Source of the DNA: Microbacterium radiodurans
Lineage (GTDB): Bacteria; Actinomycetota; Actinomycetes; Actinomycetales; Microbacteriaceae
NCBI RefSeq assembly: GCF_008710705.1
Contig: NZ_VYRZ01000002.1
Location: 682,001 to 746,000 of the forward strand
Direction: 5' to 3'
DNA length: 64,000 nt
Part shown: in pieces, positions 29,086 through 39,196 of the stretch
How positions within the stretch are numbered: position 1 is the first letter of the stretch
Layout of the letters: every line of letters starts with the position of its first letter
Notes under the pieces: generated by a model
Database searches by the model: none
What the model was told of the DNA's origin: nothing
The model's input: the letters and a program-made list of their open reading frames with translations, nothing else
Translations under genes and position numbers: made by a program

Positions 29086-29970
29086 CTACTCGCGCCCGAG
29101 GTCCCGATGTTTGAGTCGCACGGCGACGCCCGGCAGCTGCTGGAGCCGATCCGCGATCTCCTGCGCCACCACGACGGAGCGGTGCTTGCCTCCCGTGCAC
29201 CCGACGGCGACCACAGAATGCCGCTTGTTCTCCTCCTGGTAGCCGCGCACCACCGGCACGAGCGCTGCCGAGTAGGCGTCGATGAACTCCGTCGCGCCGG
29301 GATGCGACAGCACCTCGGCGCGGACCGCGGCGTCCTTGCCCGTGAGGGCCTTGAGGTCGGGATTCCAGAAGGGGTTCGGGAGGAATCTCATGTCGGCGAC
29401 GAGGTCGGCGTCGGGCGGGAGCCCGTACTTGAACCCGAAGCTCATGACGGTGACGGTGTGCCGCGCATCCCCCTCCTCGGCGAAGAGGTCGGCGATGTAG
29501 GTCGCAAGCTGGTGGATGTTGTCGCGCGACGTGTCGACGATGACATCCGCGCCCTCGCGGATCGGAGCGAGCCGCTCCCGCTCGCGTCGGATGCCGTCGA
29601 CGAGCGTCCCTTCGCCCTGAAGCGGATGTGGGCGGCGCACCGCTTCGAAGCGGCGGACGAGAACCTCATCGGCCGCATCGAGGAAGAGCACGCGCAGGGT
29701 GCGGCCGTGTCGGAGAGCTCGCGCGATCTCCGGGAGCGCCGCGAACAGATCGCCGCCGCGGACGTCGACGACGGCCGCGACCTTCGGCAACGCGTTCCCG
29801 GCGAGCTCGCTGAGCTCGAGGAGCGGGCGCAGCATCTGCGGCGGGAGGTTGTCGACCACGTACCAGCCGAGGTCCTCCAGGGCGTTGGCCGCCGTGGTCC
29901 GTCCCGCACCGGACATGCCGGTCACGATGAGAATCTCGCCCGCCGGAACGCCGTCCGCCACCGTGACCAC
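29086..29970 (-). CDS. rapZ: RapZ-family nucleotide-binding protein
   Basis: A 294-residue RapZ/YvcJ-family P-loop protein. In E. coli RapZ is an RNase adapter in amino-sugar control; in Gram-positive bacteria the role is less clear. Visible are P-loop [16 protein letters not shown] near residues 18-33 (Arg in place of the usual Lys, normal for this family), [28 protein letters not shown] and the C-terminal [20 protein letters not shown]. Start is GTG at 29970. Lies between uvrC (24 bp) and whiA (41 bp). Confidence 0.93.
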   Translation of the reverse strand: MVTVADGVPAGEILIVTGMSGAGRTTAANALEDLGWYVVDNLPPQMLRPLLELSELAGNALPKVAAVVDVRGGDLFAALPEIARALRHGRTLRVLFLDAADEVLVRRFEAVRRPHPLQGEGTLVDGIRRERERLAPIREGADVIVDTSRDNIHQLATYIADLFAEEGDARHTVTVMSFGFKYGLPPDADLVADMRFLPNPFWNPDLKALTGKDAAVRAEVLSHPGATEFIDAYSAALVPVVRGYQEENKRHSVVAVGCTGGKHRSVVVAQEIADRLQQLPGVAVRLKHRDLGRE

Positions 29971-29994
29971 CCCTGTCTTCCGCTCGCGCCCAGC

Positions 29995-31893
29995 CTATCC
30001 GCTCGACAGGTGGCGGTGGATCGCGTCCGCCAGGCGCGGCCCGACGCCCGGGAGCTCCTGGATCTGCTCGGGCGTCGCCTGCTTGAGCGACGCGACGGAG
30101 CCGAAGTGCCGCAGGAGCGCCTTGATGCGGGCGTCGCCGAGACCCGGAACCTCGGCGAGCACCGACGTGATGTCGCGCTTGCGTCGCTTGCGCTGGTGCA
30201 CGATGGCGAATCGGTGCGCCTCGTCGCGCAGCCGCTGCAGCAGGTACAGCGCCTCGGAGGTGCGCGGCAGGATCACCGGGTACTCCTCCCCCGGCAGCCA
30301 GACCTCCTCGAGCCGCTTCGCGATGCCGCAGAGCGGGATCTCGCTGTGGCCGGCGTCGGCGAGGGCGCGTGCGGCCGCATCCACCTGCGGCTTTCCGCCG
30401 TCGACGACGAGGAGCTGCGGCCGGTACGCGAATCGCGGGCGTTTCCGGGTCGTGACGACCTCGCCGTCGGCGGTGGCGTCGGGCACCGGCTCGTCGGCCT
30501 CGTCGGGGTGGTCGAGGTGCGCGAGACGCCGGGTGAGCACCTGGTACATCGAGTCGGTGTCGTCGGTCGTCTCGGCCACGCCGAAGATCCGGTACTGGTC
30601 CTTGCGGGGAAGGCCGTCCTCGAAGACGACCAGGGAGGCGACGACGTTCGTGCCGGAGAGGTGCGAGACGTCGTAGCCCTCGATGCGCAGCGGCGCCTCC
30701 GGCAGATCCAGCGCTTCCTGCAGGTCGGTGAGCGCCTGACTCCGGGCCACGTAGTCGCTGGTCCGGCGCGTCTTGTGGAGCATGAGCGCCTGCTGGGCAT
30801 TGATGCTCGCGGTCTTCATCAGATCGGCCTTGCGCCCGCGCTGCGCGACCTGGATCGTGACGCGCCTGCCCCGCCGGTCCTGCAGCCACTGCTCGAGCTC
30901 GTCGGCCCCCTCGGGCATCGAGGGGACGAAGACGTGGCGCGGGATGTCGGCTGCCGCGGCATCCCCGTAGGCGCGCTGGAGCACCTGATCGACCAGATCG
31001 GCGCCGGCGATGTCGATCTCCTTCTCGATCGTCGTCGCCCGGACACCGCGGATGCGCCCGCCCCGCACGACGAAGTGCTGCACCGCGGCGGCGAGCTCGT
31101 CCTCGGCGATGCCGAACAGATCGGCGTCCATCGCGTCGTCGAGCACCAGCGCGCTCTTGTTCAGCACCGCGTCGATGGCCTGCAGCTTGTCGCGGTAGAG
31201 GGCGGCGCTCTCGTAGTCCATCGCGGCCGACGCTTCGCGCATCCGCGCCGTGAGATCGCGGGCGAAGCGCTGGTCACCGCCCGCCATGAAGGCGACGAAG
31301 TCGTCGACGATGGCCCGATGCTCCTCGATCGTCACCTTCATCGAGCACGGTCCGCCGCAGCGGCCGATCTGCCCGGGGAAGCAGGGGCGGCCGCTCGCCA
31401 TGGCCTTCTTGTACGACGAATCGCTGCAGGTGCGGATCGGGAAGACCTTGATCATGAGGTCGATGGTCTCGTGCACCGCCCAGACCTTCGGGTACGGGCC
31501 GAAGTACTTCGCGCCCGAGATGCGACGGTTGCGGGTGACGATCACCCGCGGCGCCTCGTCGCCCAGGGTGATCGCCATGAACGGGTACGACTTGTCGTCG
31601 CGGTAGCGGACGTTGAACGGCGGATCGAACTCCTTGATCCACATGTACTCGAGCTGCAGCGAGTCCACGTCCGTCGGAACGACCGTCCACTCGACGGATG
31701 CCGCCGTCGTGACCATCCGTCGGGTGCGCTCGTGCAGGGTGTGCAGCGGCGCGAAGTAGTTCGACAGCCGAGCCCGCAGGTTCTTCGCCTTGCCCACGTA
31801 GAGCACCCGTCCCGCGGCATCCCGGAATCGATAGACGCCGGGATCGGTGGGGATCTCCCCCGCCTTCGGGCGATACGGAAGGACGTTCGCCAC
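29995..31893 (-). CDS. uvrC: Excinuclease ABC subunit UvrC
   Basis: A 632-residue UvrC, the dual-incision nuclease of nucleotide excision repair. Domains: GIY-YIG nuclease at the N-terminus ([20 protein letters not shown]), UVR domain around residues 210-245, RNase H-like C-terminal nuclease ([34 protein letters not shown]), and a tandem helix-hairpin-helix end ([34 protein letters not shown]). The GTG start at 31893 lies one base after the uvrA stop, so the pair is co-transcribed and probably driven by the uvrA promoter. Confidence 0.96.
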   Translation of the reverse strand: MANVLPYRPKAGEIPTDPGVYRFRDAAGRVLYVGKAKNLRARLSNYFAPLHTLHERTRRMVTTAASVEWTVVPTDVDSLQLEYMWIKEFDPPFNVRYRDDKSYPFMAITLGDEAPRVIVTRNRRISGAKYFGPYPKVWAVHETIDLMIKVFPIRTCSDSSYKKAMASGRPCFPGQIGRCGGPCSMKVTIEEHRAIVDDFVAFMAGGDQRFARDLTARMREASAAMDYESAALYRDKLQAIDAVLNKSALVLDDAMDADLFGIAEDELAAAVQHFVVRGGRIRGVRATTIEKEIDIAGADLVDQVLQRAYGDAAAADIPRHVFVPSMPEGADELEQWLQDRRGRRVTIQVAQRGRKADLMKTASINAQQALMLHKTRRTSDYVARSQALTDLQEALDLPEAPLRIEGYDVSHLSGTNVVASLVVFEDGLPRKDQYRIFGVAETTDDTDSMYQVLTRRLAHLDHPDEADEPVPDATADGEVVTTRKRPRFAYRPQLLVVDGGKPQVDAAARALADAGHSEIPLCGIAKRLEEVWLPGEEYPVILPRTSEALYLLQRLRDEAHRFAIVHQRKRRKRDITSVLAEVPGLGDARIKALLRHFGSVASLKQATPEQIQELPGVGPRLADAIHRHLSSG

Positions 31894-31894
31894 C

Positions 31895-34780
31895 TCAACC
31901 CGCCTTGCGCGCCGCGGGTGTCCCCAGGATCTCCGCCAGGAAGTGACCGGTGTGGCTGCCCTCGGCGCCCGCAACCTGCTCGGGCGTGCCGGTCGCGACG
32001 ATCGTGCCGCCGCCCGCGCCGCCCTCGGGACCGAGGTCGATGATCCAGTCCGACGCCTTGATGACGTCGAGGTTGTGCTCGATCGTGATCACCGTGTTGC
32101 CCTTGTCGACCAGGCCGTTCAGCACCTCGAGGAGCTTGCGGACGTCTTCGAAGTGCAGGCCCGTCGTCGGCTCGTCCAGCACGTAGATGCTGCGACCGTT
32201 CGACCGGCGCTGCAGCTCGGTCGCGAGCTTCACGCGCTGCGCCTCGCCGCCCGAGAGCGTCGTGGCCGACTGGCCGAGCCGGACGTAGCCGAGCCCGACG
32301 TCGACGAGCGTCTTGAGATAGCGGTGGATCGCCTGGATCGGCTCGAAGAACTCCGCCGCCTCGGAGATCGGCATCTCGAGCACCTCGGCGATGTTCTTGC
32401 CCTTGTAGTGCACGGCCAGGGTGTCGCGGTTGTAGCGCTTGCCGTGGCAGACCTCGCAGTCGACGTACACGTCCGGCAGGAAGTTCATCTCGATCTTCAG
32501 CGTGCCGTCTCCCGAGCACGCCTCGCACCGACCGCCCTTGACGTTGAACGAGAAACGCCCCGGCTGGTAGCCGCGCACCTTGGCCTCGGGGGTCTCGCTG
32601 AACAGGGTGCGGATGCGATCGAACACGCCGGTGTATGTCGCCGGGTTCGAGCGCGGGGTGCGGCCGATCGGCGCCTGGTCGACGTGGACGACCTTGTCGA
32701 GGTTGTCGAGACCGGTCACGCGCGTGTGCTTGCCGGCCACGCGGCGCGCACCGTTGAGGCGGGTCGCGAGGACTTCGTACAGGATGCCGTTGACGAGCGT
32801 CGACTTGCCCGAGCCGCTCACGCCGGTCACCGACGTGAGGACGCCGAGCGGGAAGTCGGCGGTGACGTTCTTGAGATTGTTCTCGCGCGCGCCGACGACG
32901 GAGATCATCCGCTTCTTGTCGATCTTGCGCCGACGCTTCGGCGTCTCAAGCGCACGTCGACCCGAGAGGTAGTCGCCGGTGAGCGATCCCTCGTCGGCGA
33001 GGAGCGCGTCGTAGGGACCCGAGTGGACGACGTGCCCGCCGTCGACGCCGGCCCGCGGGCCGATGTCGACGACCCAGTCGGCCGCGGCGATCGTCTCCTC
33101 GTCGTGCTCGACGACGATGAGCGTGTTGCCGAGGCTCTTCAGCTTGATCAGCGTGTCGACGAGCCGACGGTTGTCGCGCTGGTGGAGGCCGATCGACGGC
33201 TCGTCGAGGACGTAGAGCACGCCGGTCAGACCCGAGCCGATCTGCGTCGCGAGACGGATGCGCTGCGCCTCGCCGCCCGACAGGGAGCCGGCGGCGCGGC
33301 CGAGGCTCAGGTAGTTCAGCCCCACCTCGATGAGGAAGTCGAGGCGCGCACGGATCTCGCGCAGCACCGCCGCGGCGATCTTCGCCTCGCGCTCGGTGAG
33401 CTGGAGCCGGTCGAAGTACGCGTGCGCATCGGCGAGGCTGAGACGGGCGACGTCGGCGATCGAGCTGCCGTGCACCTGGACGGCCAGCACCTCGGGCTTG
33501 AGGCGGTCGCCGTCGCACGCCGGGCACGGGACCTCGCGGAGGTACTCGGCCCACCGCTGGCGCTGCGTGTCGGTCTCGGCCTGGAGGTACTGCCGCTCGA
33601 TGTAGGGGATGACTCCCTCGAAACCCGAGGCGTAGCGCATCTCGCGCCCGTAGCGGTTCTTCCACTTGACCGTGACCTTGTAGTTCTCGCCGCGGAGAAC
33701 GGCGTCCTTGACGTCGGACGGCAGCTTGCGCCACGGCGTCTTGAGCGAGAACTTCAGGTCGGAGGCGAGGCCCTCGAGCAGGCGCTCGTAGTACTGGAAG
33801 AGCCCCTTGCCCTGGGTCGTCCACGGCAGGAGCACGCCCTCGGAGATCGAGAGGTCCTCGTCGCCGAGCATGAGCTCCGCATCGACCGACATGCGCGTGC
33901 CCAGGCCGGAGCACGTGGGGCACGCACCGAACGGCGCGTTGAACGAGAAGGTGCGCGGCTCGATCTCGGTCAGCTGCAGGGCGTGCCCGTTGGGGCACGC
34001 CAGCTTCTCGCTGAAGCTCTGCCAGGCGTCGTCGCCCTCTTCGTCGACGAAGTTGACCTGGATGACGCCGCCGGCGAGTCCGAGCGCCGTCTCGACGGAG
34101 TCGGTCACGCGGCCGAGGAGGTCGGGGCCGGCCACGAGGCGATCGACGACCACGGCGATGTCGTGCTTGTAGCTCTTCTTGAGCGTCGGCGGCTCGGCGA
34201 GCGAGATCACGTCGCCGTCGACGACGGCGCGTGCGTAGCCCTTGGCGCTCAGCTCCTTGAAGAGGTCGACGAACTCGCCCTTCTTCTGGCTCACCACCGG
34301 AGCGACGACCTGGTACCGCGTGCGCTCGGGCAGCGCCACGAGCTGGTCGGCGATCTGCTGGACGGTCTGCCGCTGGATGCGCTCACCGCATTCCGGGCAG
34401 TGCGGCACGCCGATGCGGGCCCACAGCAGGCGCATGTAGTCGTGGATCTCGGTGATCGTGCCGACGGTGGAGCGCGGATTGCGGTTCGTCGACTTCTGGT
34501 CGATCGAGACGGCCGGGCTGAGCCCCTCGATGAAATCGACGTCGGGGCGGTCGACCTGACCGAGGAACTGACGCGCGTACGCGCTCAGCGACTCGACGTA
34601 GCGGCGCTGACCCTCGGCGAAGATCGTGTCGAAGGCGAGGCTCGACTTGCCGGAGCCGGAGAGACCGGTGAAGACGACGAGGCTGTCGCGCGGGATGTCG
34701 AGATCCACATCCTTCAGGTTGTGGACGCGAGCGCCGCGGACGCTGAGTTTGGAGGAGGAAGCGACGGGGACGATGGGCAC
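31895..34780 (-). CDS. uvrA: Excinuclease ABC subunit UvrA
   Basis: A 961-residue UvrA, the damage-recognition ATPase of nucleotide excision repair. Two ABC modules with insertions: Walker [16 protein letters not shown] near residue 44 and [16 protein letters not shown] near residue 645; signatures [18 protein letters not shown] and [16 protein letters not shown]; zinc-finger cysteines in CPECGE, CPNGH, CPTCSG and CEACSGDG. The start is GTG at 34780 ([20 protein letters not shown]). A -10 element ends 6 bp upstream, so the message may be leaderless. Followed by uvrC, rapZ and whiA. Confidence 0.97.
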   Translation of the reverse strand: MPIVPVASSSKLSVRGARVHNLKDVDLDIPRDSLVVFTGLSGSGKSSLAFDTIFAEGQRRYVESLSAYARQFLGQVDRPDVDFIEGLSPAVSIDQKSTNRNPRSTVGTITEIHDYMRLLWARIGVPHCPECGERIQRQTVQQIADQLVALPERTRYQVVAPVVSQKKGEFVDLFKELSAKGYARAVVDGDVISLAEPPTLKKSYKHDIAVVVDRLVAGPDLLGRVTDSVETALGLAGGVIQVNFVDEEGDDAWQSFSEKLACPNGHALQLTEIEPRTFSFNAPFGACPTCSGLGTRMSVDAELMLGDEDLSISEGVLLPWTTQGKGLFQYYERLLEGLASDLKFSLKTPWRKLPSDVKDAVLRGENYKVTVKWKNRYGREMRYASGFEGVIPYIERQYLQAETDTQRQRWAEYLREVPCPACDGDRLKPEVLAVQVHGSSIADVARLSLADAHAYFDRLQLTEREAKIAAAVLREIRARLDFLIEVGLNYLSLGRAAGSLSGGEAQRIRLATQIGSGLTGVLYVLDEPSIGLHQRDNRRLVDTLIKLKSLGNTLIVVEHDEETIAAADWVVDIGPRAGVDGGHVVHSGPYDALLADEGSLTGDYLSGRRALETPKRRRKIDKKRMISVVGARENNLKNVTADFPLGVLTSVTGVSGSGKSTLVNGILYEVLATRLNGARRVAGKHTRVTGLDNLDKVVHVDQAPIGRTPRSNPATYTGVFDRIRTLFSETPEAKVRGYQPGRFSFNVKGGRCEACSGDGTLKIEMNFLPDVYVDCEVCHGKRYNRDTLAVHYKGKNIAEVLEMPISEAAEFFEPIQAIHRYLKTLVDVGLGYVRLGQSATTLSGGEAQRVKLATELQRRSNGRSIYVLDEPTTGLHFEDVRKLLEVLNGLVDKGNTVITIEHNLDVIKASDWIIDLGPEGGAGGGTIVATGTPEQVAGAEGSHTGHFLAEILGTPAARKAG

Positions 34781-34786
34781 CGCACA

Positions 34787-34809
34787 AGTCTAGGTCGGGC
34801 CTCCGACAC
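34787..34809 (-). promoter_or_regulatory. uvrA promoter resembling the RecA-independent damage promoter (PafBC type)
   Basis: Read on the minus strand: GTGTCGGAG (34809-34801), 8 nt, TAGACT (34792-34787), then 6 nt to the GTG start at 34780. The mycobacterial RecA_NDp/PafBC promoter is TTGTCRGTG-N8-TAnnnT; the match is 7 of 9 in the upstream box with exact 8-nt spacing and a TAnnnT box. uvrB has the same layout. A transcript starting at the usual distance would be leaderless. Confidence 0.65.
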
Positions 34810-34844
34810 GGGCTCCGGGGTTCGCTCGAAGCGACACCGATGCG

Positions 34845-35288
34845 CTAGGGCGCCGCGGTGCGGCGACCTGCGAAGGGCGCGAGCGCATCCCGCAGCGAGG
34901 CGAGTTCGGCCGCATCCATCCCCACGGCCGCGGCGACCTGCTCGGGGACCTGCAGCGCCTGCTCCCGCAGCGCGCTCCCCTGCGGCGTGAGGGCGATCTC
35001 GAGCACGCGTTCGTCGGCCACGCGCCGTCGCCGCGTCACGAGGTGCTGCGACTCCAGGCGTTTCACGAGCGGCGAGAGGGTCGCGGGCTCCATGGCGAGC
35101 TCGCGGGCGAGCTCGCCGAGAGCGCGCGGCGAGCTGTCCCACAGCGCGAGCATCACGAGGTACTGGGGGTGGGTGAGCCCGAGGGGTTCGAGGATCGGGC
35201 GATAGATCGCGACCACGTTGCGCGCGGCGGTCACGAGAGCGAAGCACACCTGGCTGTCGAGGCGGAGGAGGTCATCGCGCGGGTCCAC
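34845..35288 (-). CDS. OhrR-like MarR-family peroxide-sensing regulator
   Basis: A 147-residue MarR-type winged-helix repressor. With the GTG start at 35288 the N-terminus is VDPRDDLLRLDSQVCFALV, which puts a cysteine at residue 15, the position of the organic-peroxide-sensing Cys of Bacillus OhrR, and the surrounding L-xx-Q-x-CFAL pattern also agrees. The helices LGELARELAMEPATLSPLVK form the DNA-binding motif and RRRRVADERVLEI the wing. Longer in-frame sequence to 35333 overlaps the presumed operator and was excluded. No ohr peroxidase gene is adjacent. The divergent neighbour is a small zinc-ribbon gene. Confidence 0.85.
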   Translation of the reverse strand: MDPRDDLLRLDSQVCFALVTAARNVVAIYRPILEPLGLTHPQYLVMLALWDSSPRALGELARELAMEPATLSPLVKRLESQHLVTRRRRVADERVLEIALTPQGSALREQALQVPEQVAAAVGMDAAELASLRDALAPFAGRRTAAP

Positions 35289-35310
35289 GGAATCGATCCT
35301 ACGCGCACTG

Positions 35311-35330
35311 ATCCTTAGTACACTGATGAT
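35311..35330. promoter_or_regulatory. Candidate MarR/OhrR operator between divergent genes
   Basis: A 20-bp imperfect palindrome centred between bases 35320 and 35321: outer ATC/GAT, inner TTAGT-AC-ACTGA; seven of ten base pairs are complementary. It sits in the 43-bp gap between the OhrR-like gene and the small zinc-ribbon gene and touches the start of the latter, a position suited to control of both. MarR proteins usually bind palindromes of this size; autoregulation is inferred. Confidence 0.5.
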
Positions 35331-35331
35331 C

Positions 35332-35565
35332 ATGACCGACCAGCCCCGCCGCCCTCCCCTCCGGACCCGAGTCCGCGAGGCCGGCGGCTGGTACGCCTAC
35401 GTGAACGCGCGCCTCATCCGCGCTGCCGGACCAGCATCCGTCGGCCCGTACGAGACGGAACCCGAGCCGGTGCGCACCGAGCGCGCCTGCCCGCTCTGCG
35501 GCCACCCGATGTCAGCGCACACCGTCGACCGCTCCGGCCCGAAGCCGCTCCTCCACTGCCCGTGA
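35332..35565 (+). CDS. Small zinc-ribbon-like protein of unknown function
   Basis: A 77-residue basic protein, MTDQPRRPPLRTRVREAGG at the start. The C-terminal third contains CPLCGHPMSAHTVDR followed by a final HCP, a Cys-x2-Cys plus Cys/His pattern that could bind zinc. Start ATG 35332 is chosen; ATG two codons earlier at 35326 is possible and overlaps the candidate operator. No signal peptide or membrane segment. It is divergent from the OhrR-like regulator, which suggests a link to peroxide or redox stress, but no function is known to me. Confidence 0.65.
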   Translation: MTDQPRRPPLRTRVREAGGWYAYVNARLIRAAGPASVGPYETEPEPVRTERACPLCGHPMSAHTVDRSGPKPLLHCP

Positions 35566-35620
35566 TCCCATAGGCACGGCGGTCGGACGGACCCGCCGGC
35601 CGCCGCCGGAGGGCGGACGA

Positions 35621-37702
35621 TCACGCGTGGCCGGCGCGCTCCATCGCCCGCAGCTCCTTCTTGAGGTCTTGCACCTCGTCGCGGAGCCGGCCCGCCAGCT
35701 CGAACTTCAGCTCCGCGGCGGCCGCGAGCATCTGCTGCGACAGATCCTCGATCGTCGACTCGAGCTGCTGGGCGCCCTCCGCCGCGATGCCCTCCCGGCG
35801 CAGCTGCGGTGTGGGGCTCTTCCCCTTGCCCGACTTGTTGCGGGCGGTCGCCTTGCCGTTGAGCAGGTCGCGCGTGTCGGACGCCTCTCGCGCCAACGCA
35901 TCGGTGATGTCGGCGATCTTCTTGCGCAGGGGCTGCGGGTCGATGCCGTTCTCGAGGTTGTACGCGATCTGCTTCTCGCGTCGCCGCTCGGTCTCGTCGA
36001 TCGCGGCGGCCATCGAGTCGGTGATCTTGTCGGCGTACATGTGCACCTGCCCCGACACGTTCCGCGCGGCCCGGCCGATCGTCTGGATGAGCGAGGTCCC
36101 GGATCGCAGGAACCCCTCCTTGTCGGCGTCGAGGATCGCCACGAGCGACACCTCGGGCAGGTCGAGCCCCTCGCGCAGCAGATTGATGCCGACGAGCACG
36201 TCGTACACGCCCTGGCGCAGCTCGGTGAGCAGCTCGACGCGCCGGAGCGTGTCGACGTCGGAGTGCAGGTAGCGCACACGCACCCCGTGCTCGCCGAGGA
36301 AGTCGGTGAGCTCCTCCGCCATCTTCTTCGTGAGCGTCGTCACGAGCACGCGCTCGTCGCGCTCGACGCGGACGCGGATCTCCTCGAGCAGGTCGTCGAT
36401 CTGCCCCTTCGAGGGCTTGATGATGATCTCGGGGTCGACGAGTCCCGTCGGACGGATGATCTGCTCCACCACACCGTCGGCGATGCCCATCTCGTAGCGC
36501 CCGGGCGTGGCCGAGAGGTAGACGGCCTGCCCGATGCGCTCCTTGAACTCGTCGAACCGGAGCGGCCGGTTGTCCATGGCGCTCGGCAGCCGGAACCCGT
36601 GGTCGACGAGCGTGCGTTTGCGTGAGGCATCGCCCTCGTACATGGCACCGATCTGGGGCACGGTGACGTGCGACTCGTCGATGACCAGCAGGAAGTCGTC
36701 GGGGAAGAAGTCGAGCAGCGTGTGCGGCGGGTCGCCCGGGGATCGTCCGTCGAGATGACGCGAGTAGTTCTCGATGCCCGAGCAGAAGCCGAGCTGCTGG
36801 AGCATCTCGATGTCGAAGGTGGTCCGCATGCGCAGGCGCTGGGCCTCGAGCAGCTTCCCCTGGCTCTCGAGCTCCTTCAGCCGCTCGGCGAGCTCGTGCT
36901 CGATGGTTCCGATCGCGCGCTGGACGGTGTCGGTGCCGGCGACGTAGTGGGATGCCGGGAAGATCGGCACGCTGTCGAGCTTCTGCACGACGTCGCCCGT
37001 GAGCGGGTGCAGCATGTACAGCGCCTCGATCTCGTCGCCGAAGAGCTCGATGCGGACCGCGTACTCCTCGTACACCGGGATGATCTCGATGGTGTCGCCG
37101 CGCACGCGGAAGTTGCCGCGTGAGAAGTCGACGTCGTTGCGGTTGTACTGCATCGCGATGAACTTGCGGATCAGGGCGTCGCGGTCGTACCGCTCGCCCA
37201 CCTGCAATGCGACCATCGCGCGGAGGTACTCCTCGGGCGCGCCCAGACCGTAGATGCACGAGACGGTGCTCACCACGACGACGTCCCGGCGGCTGAGGAG
37301 CGAGTTCGTCGTCGAGTGTCGCAGGCGTTCCACTTCGGCGTTGATCGACGAATCCTTCTCGATGAAGGTGTCCGTCTGCGGCACGTACGCCTCGGGCTGG
37401 TAGTAGTCGTAATAGCTCACGAAGTACTCGACCGCGTTGTTCGGCATGAGGTCTCGGAACTCGTTCGCGAGCTGGGCCGCCAGGGTCTTGTTGTGGGCCA
37501 TGACGAGCGTCGGGCGCTGCACCTGCTCGATCAGCCAGGCCGTGGTGGCCGACTTGCCGGTTCCGGTCGCACCGAGCAGCACCACATCGGTCTCACCGGC
37601 GTTGATCCGAGCGGCGAGCTCGGCGATGGCCTGCGGCTGGTCACCGCTCGGCATGTACTCGCTGATCACCTCGAAGGGCCGCACGGAACGCGTCGTCTGC
37701 AT
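35621..37702 (-). CDS. uvrB: Excinuclease ABC subunit UvrB
   Basis: A 693-residue UvrB, the helicase-like subunit that verifies damage and recruits UvrC. Motifs: Walker [14 protein letters not shown] near residues 44-56, beta-hairpin region [24 protein letters not shown]-type box [11 protein letters not shown], motif [20 protein letters not shown], and a C-terminal UVR domain that pairs with that of UvrC. Start ATG at 37702; a -10 box ends 6 bp upstream, so it may be leaderless like uvrA. coaE lies upstream by 90 bp on the same strand. Confidence 0.97.
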   Translation of the reverse strand: MQTTRSVRPFEVISEYMPSGDQPQAIAELAARINAGETDVVLLGATGTGKSATTAWLIEQVQRPTLVMAHNKTLAAQLANEFRDLMPNNAVEYFVSYYDYYQPEAYVPQTDTFIEKDSSINAEVERLRHSTTNSLLSRRDVVVVSTVSCIYGLGAPEEYLRAMVALQVGERYDRDALIRKFIAMQYNRNDVDFSRGNFRVRGDTIEIIPVYEEYAVRIELFGDEIEALYMLHPLTGDVVQKLDSVPIFPASHYVAGTDTVQRAIGTIEHELAERLKELESQGKLLEAQRLRMRTTFDIEMLQQLGFCSGIENYSRHLDGRSPGDPPHTLLDFFPDDFLLVIDESHVTVPQIGAMYEGDASRKRTLVDHGFRLPSAMDNRPLRFDEFKERIGQAVYLSATPGRYEMGIADGVVEQIIRPTGLVDPEIIIKPSKGQIDDLLEEIRVRVERDERVLVTTLTKKMAEELTDFLGEHGVRVRYLHSDVDTLRRVELLTELRQGVYDVLVGINLLREGLDLPEVSLVAILDADKEGFLRSGTSLIQTIGRAARNVSGQVHMYADKITDSMAAAIDETERRREKQIAYNLENGIDPQPLRKKIADITDALAREASDTRDLLNGKATARNKSGKGKSPTPQLRREGIAAEGAQQLESTIEDLSQQMLAAAAELKFELAGRLRDEVQDLKKELRAMERAGHA

Positions 37703-37708
37703 GTGACA

Positions 37709-37731
37709 AGCGTAGGCCGGGCCTCCGACAC
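37709..37731 (-). promoter_or_regulatory. uvrB promoter resembling the RecA-independent damage promoter (PafBC type)
   Basis: Minus strand: GTGTCGGAG (37731-37723), 8 nt, TACGCT (37714-37709), 6 nt, ATG of uvrB at 37702. Box sequence, 8-nt spacing and distance to the start are the same as at uvrA, and the surrounding bases from ACAAG to CCGACAC on the plus strand are also conserved between the two sites while the flanks diverge. Confidence 0.65.
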
Positions 37732-37792
37732 CGCGGCCGCGCTTCGCTCACAGCGTGCAGCCGCTGCGGGCTCACCCGAGCGGGCGTGGCGC

Positions 37793-38389
37793 TCAGGCGG
37801 TGAGGCGCCGCCAGAGCTCGTCGGTCTGCGCGAGCGTCTCCGCCAGGTCGCCGCCGGTGTCGATCACGACGTCCGCGATCGCGAGCCGCGCGTCGTCGTC
37901 CACCTGCGACCGGATGCGACGCTCCGCCTCGTCTGCGCTCATCCCCCGCAGTCGTTGCAGTCGCTCGCGACGGACGTCCGCCGGCGCGTGCGCGACGACG
38001 ATCTCGTCCCAGGGGTCGTCGACGCGTGCCTCGACCAGGAGCGGCACGTCGTACACGACGACGGCATCCGCCCGCTCGCGCCGGGCGGCCTCGAATCGGC
38101 GCTGGGACTCGGCGCGTACCGCCGGGTGCACGATGCCGTTCAGCCGCTGGAGCGCCGCGGCATCCCCGAAGACGATCGTCGCGAGTGCGGCTCGATCGAG
38201 CGCCCCGTCCACGGCGAGCACCTCCGATCCGAACTCCCCGGCGATCTCGGCGAGCACCCGGGATCCGGGTGCCTGCACGTCGCGGACGATGGCATCGGCG
38301 TCGACGACGACGGCGCCGTGCTCGGCCAGGCGGGACGCGATCGTCGACTTCCCGGAGGCGATGCCGCCGGTCAATGCGATGAGAGGCAT
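37793..38389 (-). CDS. coaE: Dephospho-CoA kinase
   Basis: A 198-residue P-loop kinase that phosphorylates dephospho-CoA, the last step of coenzyme A synthesis. Walker A is GGIASGKSTIASRL at residues 7-20; then VVVDADAIVRDVQAPGS, HPAVRAESQRRF and VVYDVPLLVEARV, the usual CoaE landmarks. The start MPLIALTGGIASG at 38389 is preferred over the ATG four codons upstream. In most actinobacteria coaE directly follows rpsA; here about 3.8 kb of signalling genes lies between them. Confidence 0.95.
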   Translation of the reverse strand: MPLIALTGGIASGKSTIASRLAEHGAVVVDADAIVRDVQAPGSRVLAEIAGEFGSEVLAVDGALDRAALATIVFGDAAALQRLNGIVHPAVRAESQRRFEAARRERADAVVVYDVPLLVEARVDDPWDEIVVAHAPADVRRERLQRLRGMSADEAERRIRSQVDDDARLAIADVVIDTGGDLAETLAQTDELWRRLTA

Positions 38390-38478
38390 ACACCCGAGCA
38401 TGGCACGGGCGCCAGCCCGGGCGCGATCCTGCCACGCGATTAGAATGAGGAGTTCCCAGCCCCCGGAGGTCGATCACC

Positions 38479-39183
38479 GTGGAACGTGCCGCCGTCATCG
38501 TCGAGGACCAGGAAGACATCCGCAGTCTCCTCACCGCGATCCTCGAGTCGAGCGGGTTCACGGTGTCGTCGACGGACAACGGTCTCGACGCCGTGGAGCT
38601 CGTGCGCACGGTGCAGCCGGACGTCACGACGCTCGACGTGAACATCCCGGGGATCGACGGATTCGAGGTCGCGCGCCGCGTGCGGCCGTTCAGCGACACG
38701 TACATCATCTTCATCTCGGCCTTCGTCGAGCCGGGCGACGCCGAGCGGGGTCGTGCCGCCGGCGGAGACGAATACCTGGGAAAGCCCTTCCGACCGCGCG
38801 ACCTCAAGGCGCGGCTCGCCGCGATCCCGTCGCGGCGTCGCCGGGATGCGATCGACGCCCCCACCGACGGCGACGTCTCGCATGCCGGCGTATCCGTCGC
38901 GGGCACCGCGCTCCGTATCGCCGACGTGGAGATCGCCGCCACCTCGGACGAGCTCGCGGTCGCGCGCCAGCTCGTGGGCGCCCACGGGCGCAGTCGCTCG
39001 AAGGACGACCTCGCACTCGCTCTGCGATCGCGGCCCCGCGACGATGCGCCGGATGCGGACGAGATCCGCACCGTGGAGCGAGCCGTCGAGTCCCTGCGCG
39101 GTCACCTCGACTCCGCGGGGTCGGCGACGCGCATCGACACGCAGCAGGGCCTGGGTTACCGACTCGTCGGCGCGGGCGACTGA
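38479..39183 (+). CDS. Two-component response regulator, OmpR/PhoB-like
   Basis: A 234-residue response regulator. Receiver domain about residues 5-115: acidic pair Glu9/Asp10 in VIVEDQED, phospho-acceptor Asp53 in TTLDVNIPGIDGFEV, Ser80 in IFISAF and Lys102 in GKPF. A C-terminal winged-helix region ends in RIDTQQGLGYRLVGAG, like the OmpR-family wing, though its middle is divergent and short. GTG start at 38479 follows GGAGG. It is divergent from coaE and converges with the GGDEF-like gene, leaving 13 bp. The histidine kinase at 40360-42045 is the likely partner. Confidence 0.85.
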   Translation: MERAAVIVEDQEDIRSLLTAILESSGFTVSSTDNGLDAVELVRTVQPDVTTLDVNIPGIDGFEVARRVRPFSDTYIIFISAFVEPGDAERGRAAGGDEYLGKPFRPRDLKARLAAIPSRRRRDAIDAPTDGDVSHAGVSVAGTALRIADVEIAATSDELAVARQLVGAHGRSRSKDDLALALRSRPRDDAPDADEIRTVERAVESLRGHLDSAGSATRIDTQQGLGYRLVGAGD

Positions 39184-39196
39184 CGCCGCGGTCCGA

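Noticed and set aside
34810..34840. TTCG-CT-CGAA palindrome upstream of uvrA as a LexA SOS box
   Set aside because: The actinobacterial SOS box has GAAC on the left and GTTC on the right; here the arms are in the opposite order and spacing, so it does not match. The RecA-independent promoter explains uvrA better.
31847..34990. 1047-residue plus-strand reading frame over uvrA
   Set aside because: Antisense shadow of uvrA, which shows both ATPase modules and zinc fingers on the minus strand.
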